NCBI GenBank assembly: GCA_032433765.1
Contig: JAVIAB010000073.1
Coordinates: forward strand, 54,473,787-54,537,786
Length of the DNA stretch: 64,000 nucleotides
Direction of reading: 5' to 3'
DNA from: Megaustenia siamemsis
Lineage: Eukaryota; Mollusca; Gastropoda; Stylommatophora; Ariophantidae
Under the pieces are notes generated by a model that was not told where the DNA came from, did not search any database, and was given only the letters and a program-made list of their open reading frames with translations. The position numbers were made by a program, and so were the translations under genes. Below are positions 1 to 12,508 of the stretch, in pieces (position 1 is the first letter of the stretch; every line of letters starts with the position of its first letter).

Positions 1-699
1 CTCCTGTTTGTGAGCAAGATCCACTGAAAGTTTGACTGGTCTATGGTCACTATCTCCAAGTTGGTTCAGCACTTTTCTGGTTATTTTGAAAGATATGTCT
101 CCAGTTGCAAATGGTAGGTCGGGAGTTGAAGTTGTTTTCCATCTTCTTGAGTACAAGGTTGGGGGGTCCTCCTTAGAGTTTATGAGGAATAGGTTGTTGT
201 CTGTTTCCCATTTTTCCACTTCTTCACCTCGAACATTGGACTCCTTATATCCCCATCTTTCAGAGTGGCTGTTAAAGTCCCCTACTACCAGATACTTTGA
301 TGGTGTTATTTCCATTGACTCCAGCTTCAGTAACTTGTCATTTGGACAGTATATATTAAATGTCCTTATACTAGCGGAGTTAATGTATAGGTCTGTACCA
401 ATGATCTCTGCCTCTCCGTTTGTGACTACATCTATCAGTTTTGCTGGGATGGAATTTTTAATAAGTATAAGAATTCCACCCTTGTGACCTTCTCTGTCTT
501 GTCTAAATGTTTGGTAGCCCCTGATCATAAATCTGTGATGAGGATTAAGATGAGTTTCCTGGATGCAGGCAACATCTATCTCCTCCTCTGCTAGTCTGAT
601 TGTTAGAGCTTGTTTTTTGTGGTATATTCCCTCCGCTTTTCAGTGTATTATATTCAGCTGTTTCTTGAAGCCTTTCCGGTCAGCGGTAGTTTCTATCAT
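1..699 (-). pseudogene. I-like non-LTR retrotransposon ORF2, APE-type endonuclease domain (runs off the left edge)
   Basis: Read on the minus strand, this is an endonuclease/exonuclease/phosphatase domain of a non-LTR retrotransposon, which would nick target DNA before target-primed reverse transcription. Visible motifs in order are IQETHL, a GGILILI strand, YLVVGDFNSH and GDSDHRPVK, which are the catalytic glutamate, the metal-binding GDFN and the SDH signature. The likely start is the ATG at 697-699. A TGA at 640-642 replaces what is usually tryptophan in the IIHWNAEGI-like start of this domain, so this copy carries a nonsense mutation. After it the frame stays open to position 1, so the rest of ORF2 (RT and RNase H) should lie left of the window. 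It belongs with the RNase H-bearing fragments at 1.9, 12-14 and 35-36.5 kb by type; the sequence here does not prove it is the same family. Confidence 0.85.
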
Positions 700-1900
700 A
701 ATTAGAGTCTGTTAGATCCAGTCTGATTGATTACTTGTTAAAAACGTTGCACTGTGTTCATGCGCCAGTGACCCAGTGCATCCGATTTCAGCCTGCATTT
801 TATTCAGGTTTGCTTTCCTTAGCCTTTGATTGTCCCCAATCTTCCTGCAAGGCAGCATTTTGTCTTTTCTGTAGGGGGATTCTGCCCTTAGATGGTCGGC
901 CCTCCCAGGTTTACGAGCACCATCTGGACAAGCTTGATGTAATAATTAGTTGGTGATTAGACCATCACCATTACACATCAAACAACAGACTATAAGACCC
1001 TCCTAACTATCACGAACTTCCAGGAGTCTCACTGATGCTGACAAGTCATGTAAAAAACCCTACTCCGTCTTTCATTGATTAGAGTACGACCGTCCTAGGG
1101 CTATGCAACTGACTTGATGACGTAGCTCACACAACAATGGCTGCACTCGCAATATCCCAGTTACTATAGTAAAAGCAGCCAACAGCACACGAAAAGCTGA
1201 TGCACAATTTCCAAAGTGAAAACTACTACTGGCTAGACAGAGCAGAGCTTAGCAAGGAGTTGTACCATGCAAGAACTTGGCGTCATACAATTACATCGAC
1301 TGTTTTGGAACATTACACGATGTGTTGACGTAATTCGCATATATCGCTAGGCAGGGGAAGGTCGTATTCACAAACTTTTGACTTGACAATGAAGAACAAT
1401 GATGTGAGTAGAACCTGTTATCATCGGCGAACTTTGCTAACTGGATCAGTTGATTAGCTCAGACGCAGAAAATTACACCATAGAGCCGAAGCTAATCAGA
1501 TCTCTAATGCGACTTCTGCAGCGGTCCAGCGAACGTGACCTCATTTCACCATGTTAGGAAACGGAAGTCATGTCTGACATGACTTGTGCGATGAATTATA
1601 GTTCTTGAAAGTATTTGAGGCTCCGATTCGATCGTTCCTTGACGAATTTCATCCATTATTTCCTTATTATGTTTCAGTATCGTATTTTAATGTTTTACCT
1701 GTCCAGTCTATGATATCACCAATCCATTTCCTATTTGGGGACAGGGTTGGTTGCCTGGAGGTATGACGTCTGACTCTAGACAAGAAGAATCCTGAGCACA
1801 GACAGTGGGGATTTTTCACTTTGTATCCGTGGATTCTTGTTGTCATTACCTCCACTTTATCTGTATAGCGAGATGAGATTTCTAGCCCTCTCAGATAAAG
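700..1900. other. No recognisable gene; possible 5' part of the I-like element
   Basis: No convincing coding region is visible. The stretch near 800-910 shares short blocks with 33,015-33,140 (a CTTAGCCTTT block followed by a CAAGGCAGCA block), so both may be remnants of the same 5' UTR or ORF1 region of a non-LTR element. The rest is not recognised. Confidence 0.4.
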
Positions 1901-1904
1901 TCGG

Positions 1905-2313
1905 ACAAATTAGCTGAAGATGGAGGGAGATTACCACAAGAGAACGATCCGCTCAGTTATGATGAAGCCAAATCCATCCCCAAAGGTCAGTTCCATGAAA
2001 AATGGAAACGAGAACACCCAAAGCATAACGAGAGTGACGGATACCATCAACTATCAAGGAGGGATCAAATCATCATACTTCGCCTACGCACTGGCCACAA
2101 TAGAATGAGGAATCACATGTTCACCAAATTCAATAAAGGTACAACCAGCCTAATATGTTCTACAGGATTGCCCCCAGTACACAGACCTGAAAAGAGCAAT
2201 GTGGTACACACCCACCTCCCTGGAAGAGAAACTATATGGGGCAATCTATTCGCTTAAACAGACAGCAGACTTCATGAGAGAGTCTGGAATCCTACTGTGA
2301 TTGAGTCTTGATC

Positions 2314-2317
<4 letters not shown>
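1905..2317 (+). mobile_element. 3' end of an I-like (RNase H-bearing) non-LTR retrotransposon
   Basis: The plus strand reads the C-terminal end of an RNase H-bearing ORF2 (GGRLPQEN, LSYDEAKSI, then a region containing IILRLRTGHNRMRNH and GRETIWGNLF). The same peptides occur on the minus strand at 35.1-35.6 kb. It is 5' truncated near 1,905 and ends in an (AG)n tract at about 2,318-2,351. The copy at 35.1 kb also ends beside a CT/AG tract, which suggests this family uses a simple-repeat 3' tail. Confidence 0.75.

Positions 2318-2351
<34 letters not shown>
2318..2351 (+). repeat. (AG)n microsatellite, 3' tail of the I-like fragment
   Basis: An uninterrupted AG dinucleotide run immediately follows the end of the retroelement homology. 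Confidence 0.85.
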
Positions 2352-2353
<2 letters not shown>

Positions 2354-3075
2354 AATCGAAAAACAGGAGGTCCTGTTAAACGTTAAAGAATCATTAACAG
2401 TTGAATGTTGAAAAGAGTAAGACAATGCTGGTTGCTCGGGAAAACGTATTAAGCCAATTTACGCATGTCGAAAACGGATGTTTCGGGCTGAAATAAGCAA
2501 ATATCACGGAACTAGCAACGCAGCAGCATCCACCGCAACAATTTCACGAGTGAGCACTCAGAAGAACATTTCCTATTTTATCATATTCTCTCTCACACCC
2601 ATATTTATGTCATGCCTATTTCTTTATCCACGTAAAACAGCACTAGTATGTTTATTTTTATTTTCCTTTCCTGACTGTCTCATTTGTATTTTGGTCTCTG
2701 TTTGATGTACAGCGAATCTTATGTAAACAACTCAATACAGAGCTTGATTTCATTTCCTGAATGGACATCTTTTTGTGGGGAAGGGGGATGACGTTAAGCA
2801 AACATTAAAATAATTAAAAGTGTTGTTGAGTACTGTTCTTATCTAATTAATCGAATGGCAGAATTTTTGTTCAAGCCTTTCTACTATTGTTGTCTTTTTG
2901 ATTTATCTCGAACTTGATGATGTATGTTAGATAGATGTTTTAAACTGTACGGTTTCTGAAAAAGAGTTAAGTCTGTCATTTATTAAGATTGATGCTGCTA
3001 TGGAAATGTTACTTTTTAATATTACATATTGCATATCGTGTATATTTTAGCAATGAACATTGTGGTTTTTTTTTT
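2352..3075. other. No recognisable gene
   Basis: AT-rich sequence with only short open frames and no family I recognise. It ends at a T tract (3,067-3,077) that abuts the following RTE-like copy. Confidence 0.5.
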
Positions 3076-3077
3076 TT

Positions 3078-4236
3078 AGAGATAAAGGAACAAGCAATGC
3101 CATTTATATCATACGATCTTTAGTAGAAAGAGCCATAGAGGTGAAAACAGATCTATACCTATGTTTCATAGATTACACCAAGGCATTTGACAAAGTAAAG
3201 CACCAATAAATAATCAAAATTTTAGAAAGCATAAACGTAGACTGCAAAGATCTAAGAATAATACAGAACATGTACTGGCAACAAACAGCGGCTATAAGAA
3301 CTGGAAACCAACTGGGAATGTTTCAAAAATAAAACAGGGTGTTAGACAAGGTTGTGTGCTGTCACCAGATTTGTTTAATATTTATAGTGGGATTATTTTA
3401 AGATCCATAAGGGGCATGCATGGAATTACAATTGGAGGTCATAATATAAATAATCTAAGGTATCCTGATGATACAGTCTTAATCGCTAAGAGTGAAAATA
3501 AGTTACAAGAAATGTTGGACATTATAATGAAAGAAAGTAAAAATAAAGGACTCAGCCTTAATAGAAAAAAGACAGAGGTAATGGTAACAACAAAGAAAAA
3601 GGCATCACCTCAATGCAAAATAAAGACAAATGGAACAATATTAAAACAGGTCAATGAATTTAAATATTTGGGAACTTTGTTAACCTCAGACGGAAGATGT
3701 ACAACAGAGGTGAGATGCAGAATGGCTCAGGCAAAAGCAGCTTTCCGAAAAATGAGGAAGATAATATGCAATCCATTTTTAACAATAGAAACAAGAAAAA
3801 GAGTTCTTAAATGTTACTAGAGCCAGTCTTAACATATGGATGCGAATCATGGACAATAGGACAACAGACAAGAAAATCACTGGAATATGTGGAAATGTGG
3901 TTTTACAGAAGAATGTTGAGAGTACCATGGACAGCTAAGAAGAGTAATGAAGATGTTCCGAGAGAGGTCAAAGCAGAAAGAGAGCTAATTTCCAATATTA
4001 GGAAGAAACAATCATCATTTTTTGGCCATGTAATGAGAAGAGAACAACTAGAATATATTGTAACAAATGGAAAAATTGAGGGACGAAGAGATAGAGGGAA
4101 GCAAAGAGAAAAAATAACAGACAGCTTAAAAGAATGGCTTGGCAGAAGGTCAACATCAGAAATGATAAATAGCTGCCGAGATCGAAAGTTGTGGAGAGAC
4201 ATGATCACCTACTCCAGCAGGCCCGGTACTTGATGA
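3078..4236 (+). pseudogene. RTE-like non-LTR retrotransposon, reverse transcriptase C-terminal half (broken)
   Basis: The reading frame shows RT signatures in order: CFIDYTKAFDKVKH (RT motif A), a GVRQGCVLSPDLFNIYS-type block (motif B), then YPDDTVLIA where the catalytic YADD has become YPDD, followed by GLSLNRKKTEVM and FKYLGTLLTSDG. The downstream part (LTYGCESWTI, then a region with FFGHVMRREQLEYIV and KIEGRRDRGKQRE) is the conserved C-terminal tail of this family. It is inactive: a stop follows the motif A block near 3,205, a frameshift lies near 3,300-3,340, and another joins the two halves at 3,811-3,820. Related minus-strand fragments recur at 22.1/25.3, 30.2 and 32.7 kb. RTE clade is my best assignment; Proto2 or RTEX is possible. 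Confidence 0.85.
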
Positions 4237-4239
4237 TGA

Positions 4240-5475
4240 TCGTGTATATATATATAGATTAGACACAAAAACTGAATTTGAATGACTGTGTAACATTGTC
4301 AACACCTGCCGAAAGCTCGTTTTCTTCTATGCCCCTTACCCCCCAAAAGCACTATTTCTCAATTTCTGCGGCAAAAATAAGATACAACAAACAATAAGAC
4401 GATTAACCAATGACATATCAAACAATAAGATGAATATCATGCAAGAGGCACACAAAATAAGATTGACCAATACACACAGTTGCAATCATTGGAAGACTAC
4501 AGGGGTAAGGAAAAGTTAAGTAAGCAATTCCCAGAAATGAAAATAATATAGAATACTACTCTGTAGAGGCCAAACTTTGAAAGAAAAATGAATAGCATAT
4601 TACAAGAATGATATTTTCTATATAAACAATTAAATTAATAAATTATTGTTAGATTAACTAATGTGGCGATGTAAAGAGTGGTAATGTCTTTAGATCTTCA
4701 TGTTGTTAAAAGGTATCTGATTGTAGCATGGCTATTGTTCAATATAAGACAACTAATGATAGTCACAAAATTCACGGTACATTACTTACTATTAAAGTTT
4801 TGATTCCACTCATTTTAAATGAGTGTGGCTTGTAATAATTTGTGTGGTTTTCCTGGTAAGGTTATGTCTGGGGTAACAGGTCCTCAATCGTCTTGTAGTG
4901 AACTATGGGAATGTGAGTTATACGCAGTCTGTGTCGTCTCTTAATGACACAAACAACTAGGATACATTGGACGCAAATGCTCTGAAGGGAAACAAAGAGC
5001 ACTCAAGTGGGTGGATACTTTAAAAAAACCAGCGAATAAAAAGCAGGTTACATAAGTGTCCACTTACATTTAAAATGAGCAACAACGGGTTAGTTAAGTT
5101 TGAAGTGCATACAAACAACACAACGTTTAGTTTGTTCGATGTAGTAACTAAAGTTCCCTGACAAGATTTTAAAGTTCACCACTTTAGATAATCTACATAT
5201 ACTCTAGCCATCAAAAGCTTTGTTATGAGACATAATCAACTTATATTTGTTACAGAATCTCGCGGATTGTTACAAAATGTTTTGAGTTCAAAACTCAACT
5301 TAATAAACAAAAGACGCTATATTTGTTACGTGAACAGCACAAGTTGAGTCGGCGAGCTTTGCTAGTATCATGTGCAATAGTGTGAAGACCCTTGACATCT
5401 CTCATCTATTTATCTAATCAGGATGTCAGGATGTACAAGCTTGAACCAGGAGACAATATCAGATATAGAATGACA
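4240..5475. other. No recognisable gene between the RTE copy and the minisatellite
   Basis: AT-rich sequence with no long open frames and no motif I can name. Confidence 0.5.
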
Positions 5476-5477
5476 AA

Positions 5478-8163
5478 AACTGGTGGTGGAACGAACTGGT
5501 GGTGGGACGAACTGTTGGTGGGACGAACTGGTTGTAGGACGAATTGTTGGTGGGACGAACTGGTGGTGGAACGAACTGGTGGTGGGACGAACAGTTGGTA
5601 GGACGAACTGTTGGTGGGATGAACTGGTGATAGGACGAACTGGTGGTGGGATTGTCTGGTGGTCAGACGAACTGGTGGTGGGACGAACTGGTATTGAGAC
5701 GAACTGGTAGTAGGACGAACTGGTGGTGGGACGAACTGGTGGTGGGACGAACTGGTGGTGGGACGAACTGGTGGTGGGACGAACTGGTATTGAGACGAAC
5801 TGGTGGTGGGACGAACTGGTAGTGGGACAAACTGGTATTGAGACGAACTGGTAGTGGGACGAACTGGTGGTGGGACGAACTGGTGGTGAGACAAACAGGT
5901 ATTGAGACGAACTGGTGGTTAGACAAACTGGTATTGAGACGAATTGGTGGTGGGACGAACTGGTATTGAGACGAACTGGTAGTAGGACGAACTGGTGGTG
6001 GGACGAACTGGTGGTGGGACGAACTGGTAGTGGGACAAACTGGTATTGAGACAAACTGGTATTGAGACGAACTGGTGGTGGGACGAATTGGCAGTAGGAC
6101 GAACTGGTAGTAGGACGAACTGGTGGTGGGACGAACTGGTGGTGGGACGAACTGGTAGTGGGACAAACTGGTATTGAGACGAACTGGTAGTAGGACGAAC
6201 TGGTGGTGGGATGAACTGGTGGTGGGACGAACTGGTCGTGGGACGAACTGGTGTTGTGACGAACTGGTATTGAGACGAACTGGTAGTAGGACGAACTGGT
6301 GGTGGGACGAACTGGTGGTGGGACGAACTGGTAGTGGGACAAACTGGTATTTAGACGAACTGGTAGTGGGACGAACTGGTGGTGGGACGAACTGGTGGTG
6401 AGACAAACTGGTATTGAGACGAACTAGTGGTTAGACAAACTGGTATTGAGACGAACTGGTGGTGGGACGAACTGGTATTGAGACGAACTGGTAGTAGGAC
6501 GAACTGGTTGTGGGACGAACTGGTGGTGGGACGAACTGGTAGTGGGACAAACTGGTATTGAGACAAACTGGTATTGAGACGAACTGGTGGTGGGACGAAC
6601 TGGTAGTAGGACGAACTGGTAGTAGGACGAACTGGTGGTGGGATGAACTGGTGGTGGGACGAACTGGTAGTGGGACAAACTGTTATTGAGACGAACTGGT
6701 AGTGGGACGAACTGGTGGTGGGACGAACTGGTGGTGAGACAAACTGGTATTGAGACGAACTGGTGGTTAGACAAACTGGTATTGAGACGAACTGGTAGTG
6801 GGACGAACTGGTGGTGGGACGAACTGGTGGTGAGACAAACTGGTATTGAGACGAACTGGTGGTGAGACAAACTGGTATTGAGACGAACTGGTGGTGAGAC
6901 AAACTGGTATTGAGACGAATTGGAAGTGGGACGAACTGGTGGTGGGACGAACTGGTGGTTGGACGAACTGGTGGTGGGACAAACTGGTATTGAGACGAAT
7001 TGGTGGTGGGACGAACTGGTGGTGAGACAAACTGGTATTGAGACGAATTGGTGGTGGGACGAACTGGTAGTGGAATGAACTGGTGGTGGGACAAACTGGT
7101 ATTGAGACGAACTGGAAGTGGGACGAACTGGTGGTGAGACAAACTGGTATTGAGACGAACTGGTGGTGGGACGAACTGGTGGTGGGATGAACTGGTGGTG
7201 GGACGAACTGGTGGTGAGACAAACTGGTATTGAGACGAACTGGTAGTGGGACGAACTGGTGGTGGGACGAACTGGTGGTTTGGACGAACTGGTTGTGAGA
7301 CAAACTGGTATTGAGACGAACTGGTGGTGAGACAAACTGCTGATGGGTTGAACTGGTGGCGAGACAAACTGCTGATGGGATGAACTGGTGGCGAGACAAA
7401 CTGCTGATGGGATGAACTGGTGGTGAGACAAACTCCTGATGGGATGAACTGGTGGTGAGACAAACTCCTGATGGGATGAACTGGTGGTGAAACAAACTCC
7501 TGATGGGATGAACTGGTGGTGAGACAAACTCCTGATGGGATGAACTGGTGGCGAGACAAACTCCTGATGGGATGAACTGGTGGCGAGACAAACTCCTGAT
7601 GGGATGAACTGGTGGTGAGACAAACTCCTGATGGGATGAACTGGTGGTGAGACAAACTCCTGATGGGATGAACTGGTGGCGAGACAAACTCCTGATGGGA
7701 CGAACTGGTGGCGAGACAAACTCCTGATGGGATGAACTGGTGGCGAGACAAACTCCTGATGGGATGAACTGGTGGCGAGACAAACTCCTGATGGGATGAA
7801 CTGGTGGTGAGACAAACGCCTGATGGGATGAACTGGTGGTGAGACAAACTCCTGATATGATGAACTGGTGGTGAGACAAACTCCTGATGGGATGAACTGG
7901 TGGCGAGACAAACTCCTGATGGGATGAACTGGTGGGGAGACAAACTCCTGATGGGATGAACTGGTGGTGAGACAAACTCCTGATGGGATGAACTGGTGGT
8001 GAGACAAACTCCTGATGGGATGAACTGGTGGTGAGACAAACTCCTGATGGGATGAACTGGTGGCGAGACAAACTCCTGATAACTGGTGGCGAGACAAACT
8101 CCTGATGGGATGAACTGGTGGTGAGACAAACTGCTGATGGGATGAACTGGTGGCGAGACAAAC
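5478..8163. repeat. Large minisatellite: 16-bp unit changing to a 32-bp higher-order unit
   Basis: From about 5,478 to 7,335 the plus strand is a tandem array of a 16-bp unit close to GAACTGGTGGTGGGAC, with variants (GTAGTAGG, GTATTGAG) interspersed. From about 7,335 to 8,163 it becomes a more uniform 32-bp dimer, half resembling GAACTGGTGGTGAGAC and half AAACTCCTGATGGGAT. Because 16 and 32 are not multiples of 3, all three minus-strand frames read the same peptide family (HHQFVPPPVRPTTSSS; later HHQFIPSGVCLTTSSS) without stops for long distances. These are by-products of the repeat, not genes. Confidence 0.97.
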
Positions 8164-8317
8164 GCCACATTTTCTCGAATTCGAACACTAAAATGTTCAC
8201 GAACCCCTCACATAAGAGTCAGTAATAAGGAAAAAAAAAGACAACAATAAAGCTCTATTTACAATGTAAAATTCTAATTTGAAATCTGTTAAAAAGAAAA
8301 ATACATAAAAAAATTAT

Positions 8318-8612
8318 CATCATCATCGTGTGCTATACTGTTGTAGGCGATCATGGTCTTCGACAATTCTCTACCCAGAGTACATCGGATCAATTCTGTT
8401 GTTGACCGCTTTATGTGACATGACACCAAGCTATCCAATATCTTCTATCTTTGTCGTCCGTGAACTCTCTTTCTCCGTATTTTGCCTGTTGTAACCAAGT
8501 ATTCCAACTTCTCATAATGTGCCCGAAAAAGTTGATTGTTTCTTTCTAATGTTTTTTAGGAGAACTTCTAACATTCTTCTATGAAATCCCATCTCTATGG
8601 CTTTTAAGCCAT
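8318..8612 (-). mobile_element. RTE-like retrotransposon 3' fragment
   Basis: The minus strand reads the end of an RTE-like ORF2 (tail peptides FFGHIM, QLEYLVTTG-like and a final WRDMI-like block). It is closely related to the copy at 18.57-19.21 kb but more decayed. It starts at a CATCATCATC tract, the complement of the GATGATGATG tail seen in sister copies. Confidence 0.75.
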
Positions 8613-10040
8613 AGTAAATAAAAGAAATATTGAGGAATTGAGAGATCATCAAGTAAAAAAATAAATGTATACAACTATCTCGTGCCAATTATAACAGAGT
8701 AATTTGTTAAGTCAATCACTGTTTATTTGTCAAATCCCTTGGCCTCATGATGATCACAATTATAGGACTGATTCTTGATTGAAAACTGTTGATGATAATT
8801 AAATAATTAATTGTTCCACTTACTCTACTGAACTTGTTCCTCTCAATTCCTCGAATGGATAATAAATAACATATACTCTACCTTACCGTGTTGGGATGAG
8901 AAGTAGACTATCGTTGTTTGTCACACCCCTAAAATGCCGTACAGTTACAGTTCTATTTATTGTTTGCTCTGTCTCTGTACCACTTGTAGACCGACTGACG
9001 CAAATAATGTACTAGTATTTCTCTATTATCTCTATAGACTGCATCTAACTAACTCTAACTCACTTCTAGTTTGGTTAGACTCTAATTTCTGATACTAAAC
9101 TCGCACTGATTGTCTCTTGCCTCATGGCTCGGTTAAATTGGAAGTAAATCTAATCGTAGAATCACCAGAATTATTCAAATCAACGAAGTCTCTCAAATAC
9201 ATTCATCTCTACAAAAATCATTCAAATCCTTCTGTGCTCAACTATTTACAAATATGTCCCCTGTTCTAGTCATCCAATGAAAAGAGGTGTTAGTGAGTGT
9301 CTACGAGTGACTACCAGATGAACACGGTGGAGATGTGTCTATTTTCCTGGTTGACATGGTCATTCTCGGGTCATTAGACTAGAATCTTCTCTATATTTCC
9401 TTATTGCTATTCTAGATATCATGCGTTCACCAAGTGACCATTACCGTCAATGGCTTCCCAATTTTAAGATGAAAATATCTAGTTATTGTCTTATTTTGCT
9501 CGTGACTTTTACCTCTAAGTGAATTCTCACCTTAACCTGCCAATATTTTTTAGGACCTAACTTGAACTATTTAGTTAGTGAGAAGTTCTTTTTTTTATCA
9601 TCTCATCTTTTCTTTCTATCTATCCACCATATCTCATTCTACATGCGTCGTCTTAGTCCTATTAGTTATATGAATACCATTGCCTCAATGAATAATGTTA
9701 CGTTTAATCGTCTTTTCATCTGTGCAAACACATCATACCCTAACCATGGACCAACTGTAAAAATGAAGAAAAAAAATAATCCCAGATGTTCCAGGAATAA
9801 TCTCCAAAAAAATTAGCTATCCGATACATAATAGCCTTACCACGCGGGCTCCAAGAAAAATAACCCAGGAGTACATGGACACAGATGGATTACTTCCATA
9901 TTGTAGAGTCTTCCATATTGTTTTCAACTTAATTGAAAAATTGAACTGTAGGAAATAAGAGAAGTTCATTTCACCATCAGTTATGCAACTTCTGACATCT
10001 GTAGAAGAAAATGACTCCAACTCCACAACAAAATTTAACA
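8613..10040. other. No recognisable gene
   Basis: AT-rich sequence with scattered short frames. I see no conserved domain, RNA gene or element terminus. Confidence 0.5.
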
Positions 10041-10041
10041 G

Positions 10042-10515
10042 CGGTTTCTTGCGAATTTGATAGAAATGATGTTCTATATCTCAGTGGTTTCTTGCGAATT
10101 TGATAGAAATGATGTTCTATATCTCAGTGGTTTCTTGCGAATTTGATAGAAATGATGTTCTATATCTCAGTGGTTTCTTGCGAATTTGATAGAAATGATG
10201 TTCTATATCTCAGTGGTTTCTTGCGAATTTGATAGAAATGATGTTCAATATCTCAGTGGTTTCTTGTGAATTTGATAGAAATGATGTTCTATATCTCAGT
10301 GGTTTCTTGCGAATTTGATAGAAATGATGTTCAATATGTGGTTTCTTGTGAATTTGATAGAAATGATGTTCAATATCTCAGTGTTTTCTTGCGAATTTGA
10401 TAGAAATGATGTTCAAAATCTCAGTGGTTTCTTGTGAATTTAATAGAAATGATGTTCTATATTTCTGTGGCTTCTTGTGAATTTGATAGAAATGATATTC
10501 AATGTCTCAGTGCCT
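10042..10515. repeat. 43-bp minisatellite, about 11 units
   Basis: A unit beginning GGTTTCTTGCGAATTTGATA recurs every 43 bp (for example at 10,042 and 10,085). The first units are nearly identical; later ones vary, and one near 10,335 lacks several bases. Confidence 0.95.
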
Positions 10516-10544
10516 GGGTTGTTAATTCACACAATAACAAAACT

Positions 10545-10955
10545 ATGAACCGTGAACTATTGAGATCGCCTCCAGAAAGGGAGAAATATGAAGAATCTGC
10601 TCATTACCATTCTTTACATTTAGATGACCTTGACTTGAATGAAGAGAATTTGTTTGACAAAATGTCTTTCGTGAAGCCACGTAAGCCCAGGGACAACGTA
10701 GGTGACGTCAGATAAAGTATCGAATAAAGAAAATGTGTCACTTTGTTCAGAGCTAGGGAAAGTTTTTAAATTCTACTCTGGAAAAAAAAAAGTGATTCAT
10801 TCAAAAGAACTCCAAATGCTCACTGAACTGTTCCTGTGTCTTCCTGGAACTAATGCTTTAGTGGTGAGAGTTTTCTCTTCAAAGAGTATGATGTGGTCAT
10901 CCCAAAAGTCGAACATGAGTTTAAAAATGTTCGAGTCATACTTGCCATCTTAGCA
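10545..10955 (+). pseudogene. Remnant of a hAT-family transposase C-terminus
   Basis: The frame near 10,810-10,950 reads LTELFLCLPGTNALVVRVFS, matching the hAT dimerisation region in which a CLPGTNASVERVFS-like block is typical. The glutamate expected in the VERVFS position is V here, so a key acidic residue is lost. The preceding frame (LHLDDLDLNEENLFDKMSF) ends at a stop near 10,713 and overlaps the second frame, so a frameshift separates them. This is a different lineage from the hAT element at 22.25-25.24 kb. Confidence 0.6.
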
Positions 10956-10959
10956 ATCT

Positions 10960-11740
10960 TTAATATAACAAAATTAGGGTCCAGAGAAAACCTGCTGAAG
11001 CAAATTCACTCTTCGGAAAAAAATACATGTAAACTGTAGTGGTAAGCAGTGTGTAAGTACTGTAAGCATAATGAAATCATATTCACATACACACATATAT
11101 ATACATATACACATACACATACACATACACACACACGCACCGATAAATAGAATGGGTATTTAAATTCTTTAAAACGTATCGGAAACTATATAACTGGATG
11201 GAAAACTAAAAAAAAATATAAAAATATAAGATATATATCACAAGAAGTGTTTATTATATGTTATATCTGTCCCCGGAAATTGTGGAAACAATCCGGTAAC
11301 CTTACTTTATGGTGCTCTGCACTCTTCCCTTAAAACCTTAATTGCTACCATTATTTATACTGTACAACATAAAGGCATTATAATCGTTTATTCCCACAGT
11401 TATCTTCTTCTTTAAATATAATTTTTAAAAATACTTTTAGACTAAAATGTCTAAACAGCGCCTGTAGATCTGCAATTGAAAGCACTCATTAGTCACTTTT
11501 TGACAAGTATTACCACATCCATTAGACAAGCGGTCGTGGTCTCCTGAATCGCGCTGTATATTATCCTGTTTGTCTAGGATTTACATTCACCAGATTCCAG
11601 CTCTTTCCATAATGCAGCGCGCTTTGGGGACGGAAAGAGATTAAGGGCAGACAAGTTAATGAGATTGAACCATGTTTGTGCGGCCTACTTGAGAGAGTTC
11701 TCTATCGGCGGAAGAAATTGAGAAAATCTGGTGTCAGATT
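10960..11740. other. No recognisable gene; short ACACAT-rich tract
   Basis: Contains a degenerate (ACATAC)n stretch at about 11,080-11,140 and otherwise unrecognised AT-rich sequence. Confidence 0.5.
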
Positions 11741-11744
11741 GTAG

Positions 11745-11945
11745 CACATGGAGAACAACAACAAACAGCACAACAACAAACGACACAACAACAAACGGCA
11801 CAACAACAAACGGCACAACAACAAACGGCACAAACAACAAACGGCACAACAACAAACGGCACAACAACAAACGGCACAACAACAAACGGCACAACAACAA
11901 ACGGCACAACAACAAATGGCACAACAACAAACGGCACAACAATAT
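11745..11945. repeat. 15-bp minisatellite (ACAACAAACGGCACA-type)
   Basis: A tandem 15-bp unit is repeated about 13 times, with one irregular unit near 11,830. Since 15 is a multiple of 3, each frame reads a fixed pentapeptide (for example QQQTA or VVVPF on the other strand). No real gene is implied. Confidence 0.95.
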
Positions 11946-12045
11946 TCGAGAAAGAGATGATGTCCAAATCAGAAGTTAAAATGCGCTAAAGAAAAGAGAT
12001 AAACCAATGCATATTGACCATCATCTTCTGCTGTGATCATGACGT

Positions 12046-12508
12046 CATTCAAATTAGGATTCCGGACTCTCTTATGAAGGCAGCTGTCTGTCTAAGTGAT
12101 TCGGTTGCTCCGTATAGTTTCTCTTCCAGGGAGGTGGGTGTGGACCACATTGTCCTTCTCAGGTCTGAATACTGGGGGAAATCCTGTAGAACATGTTTTG
12201 TCGTCATGTTATCCAGGGGTACAGTGGCATAGGCTGGTAGTTCCTATTTTGAGTTTGATGAACATGTGGTTGTGGCGTGTGCGCAGGCGAAGTATGATGA
12301 CTTGATCCCTCCTTAATAGTTGGAGGTATCCGTCCTTCTCGTTATACTATGGATGTTCTTGTTCCCATTTTTCATGGTGCTGGCCATTCATGATGGATTT
12401 GGCTTCATCGTAGCTAACCAGATGGTTCTCTTGTGGTAAACTTCCTCCTTCTTTAGCTAATTTGTCTTCGCGTTCGTTTCCGTGTATATTACAGTGTGAT
12501 GGTATCCA
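12046..12508 (-). mobile_element. I-like retrotransposon, 3' half of a copy split by an RTE insertion
   Basis: On the minus strand this matches the 3' end of the I-like element at 35.14-35.62 kb (same order of the GNLYG-type block, the RLRT region and the NERADKLAKEGG-type RNase H end). Homology stops at 12,508 within a GATGGTATCCA sequence and resumes at 13,179 with the same 11 bases. Confidence 0.8.

Noticed and set aside
735..956. 73-codon plus-strand frame
   Set aside because: No motif; probably within the 5' part of the minus-strand I-like element.
5410..8200. Several very long minus-strand open frames (up to about 600 codons), Pro/Ser/Thr-rich
   Set aside because: They overlap in three frames, have the period of the DNA repeat (16 residues for a 16-bp unit), and lack any non-repeat domain.
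11685..11979. Coding frames on both strands at the 15-bp repeat
   Set aside because: Simple-sequence by-products of ACAACAAACGGCACA.
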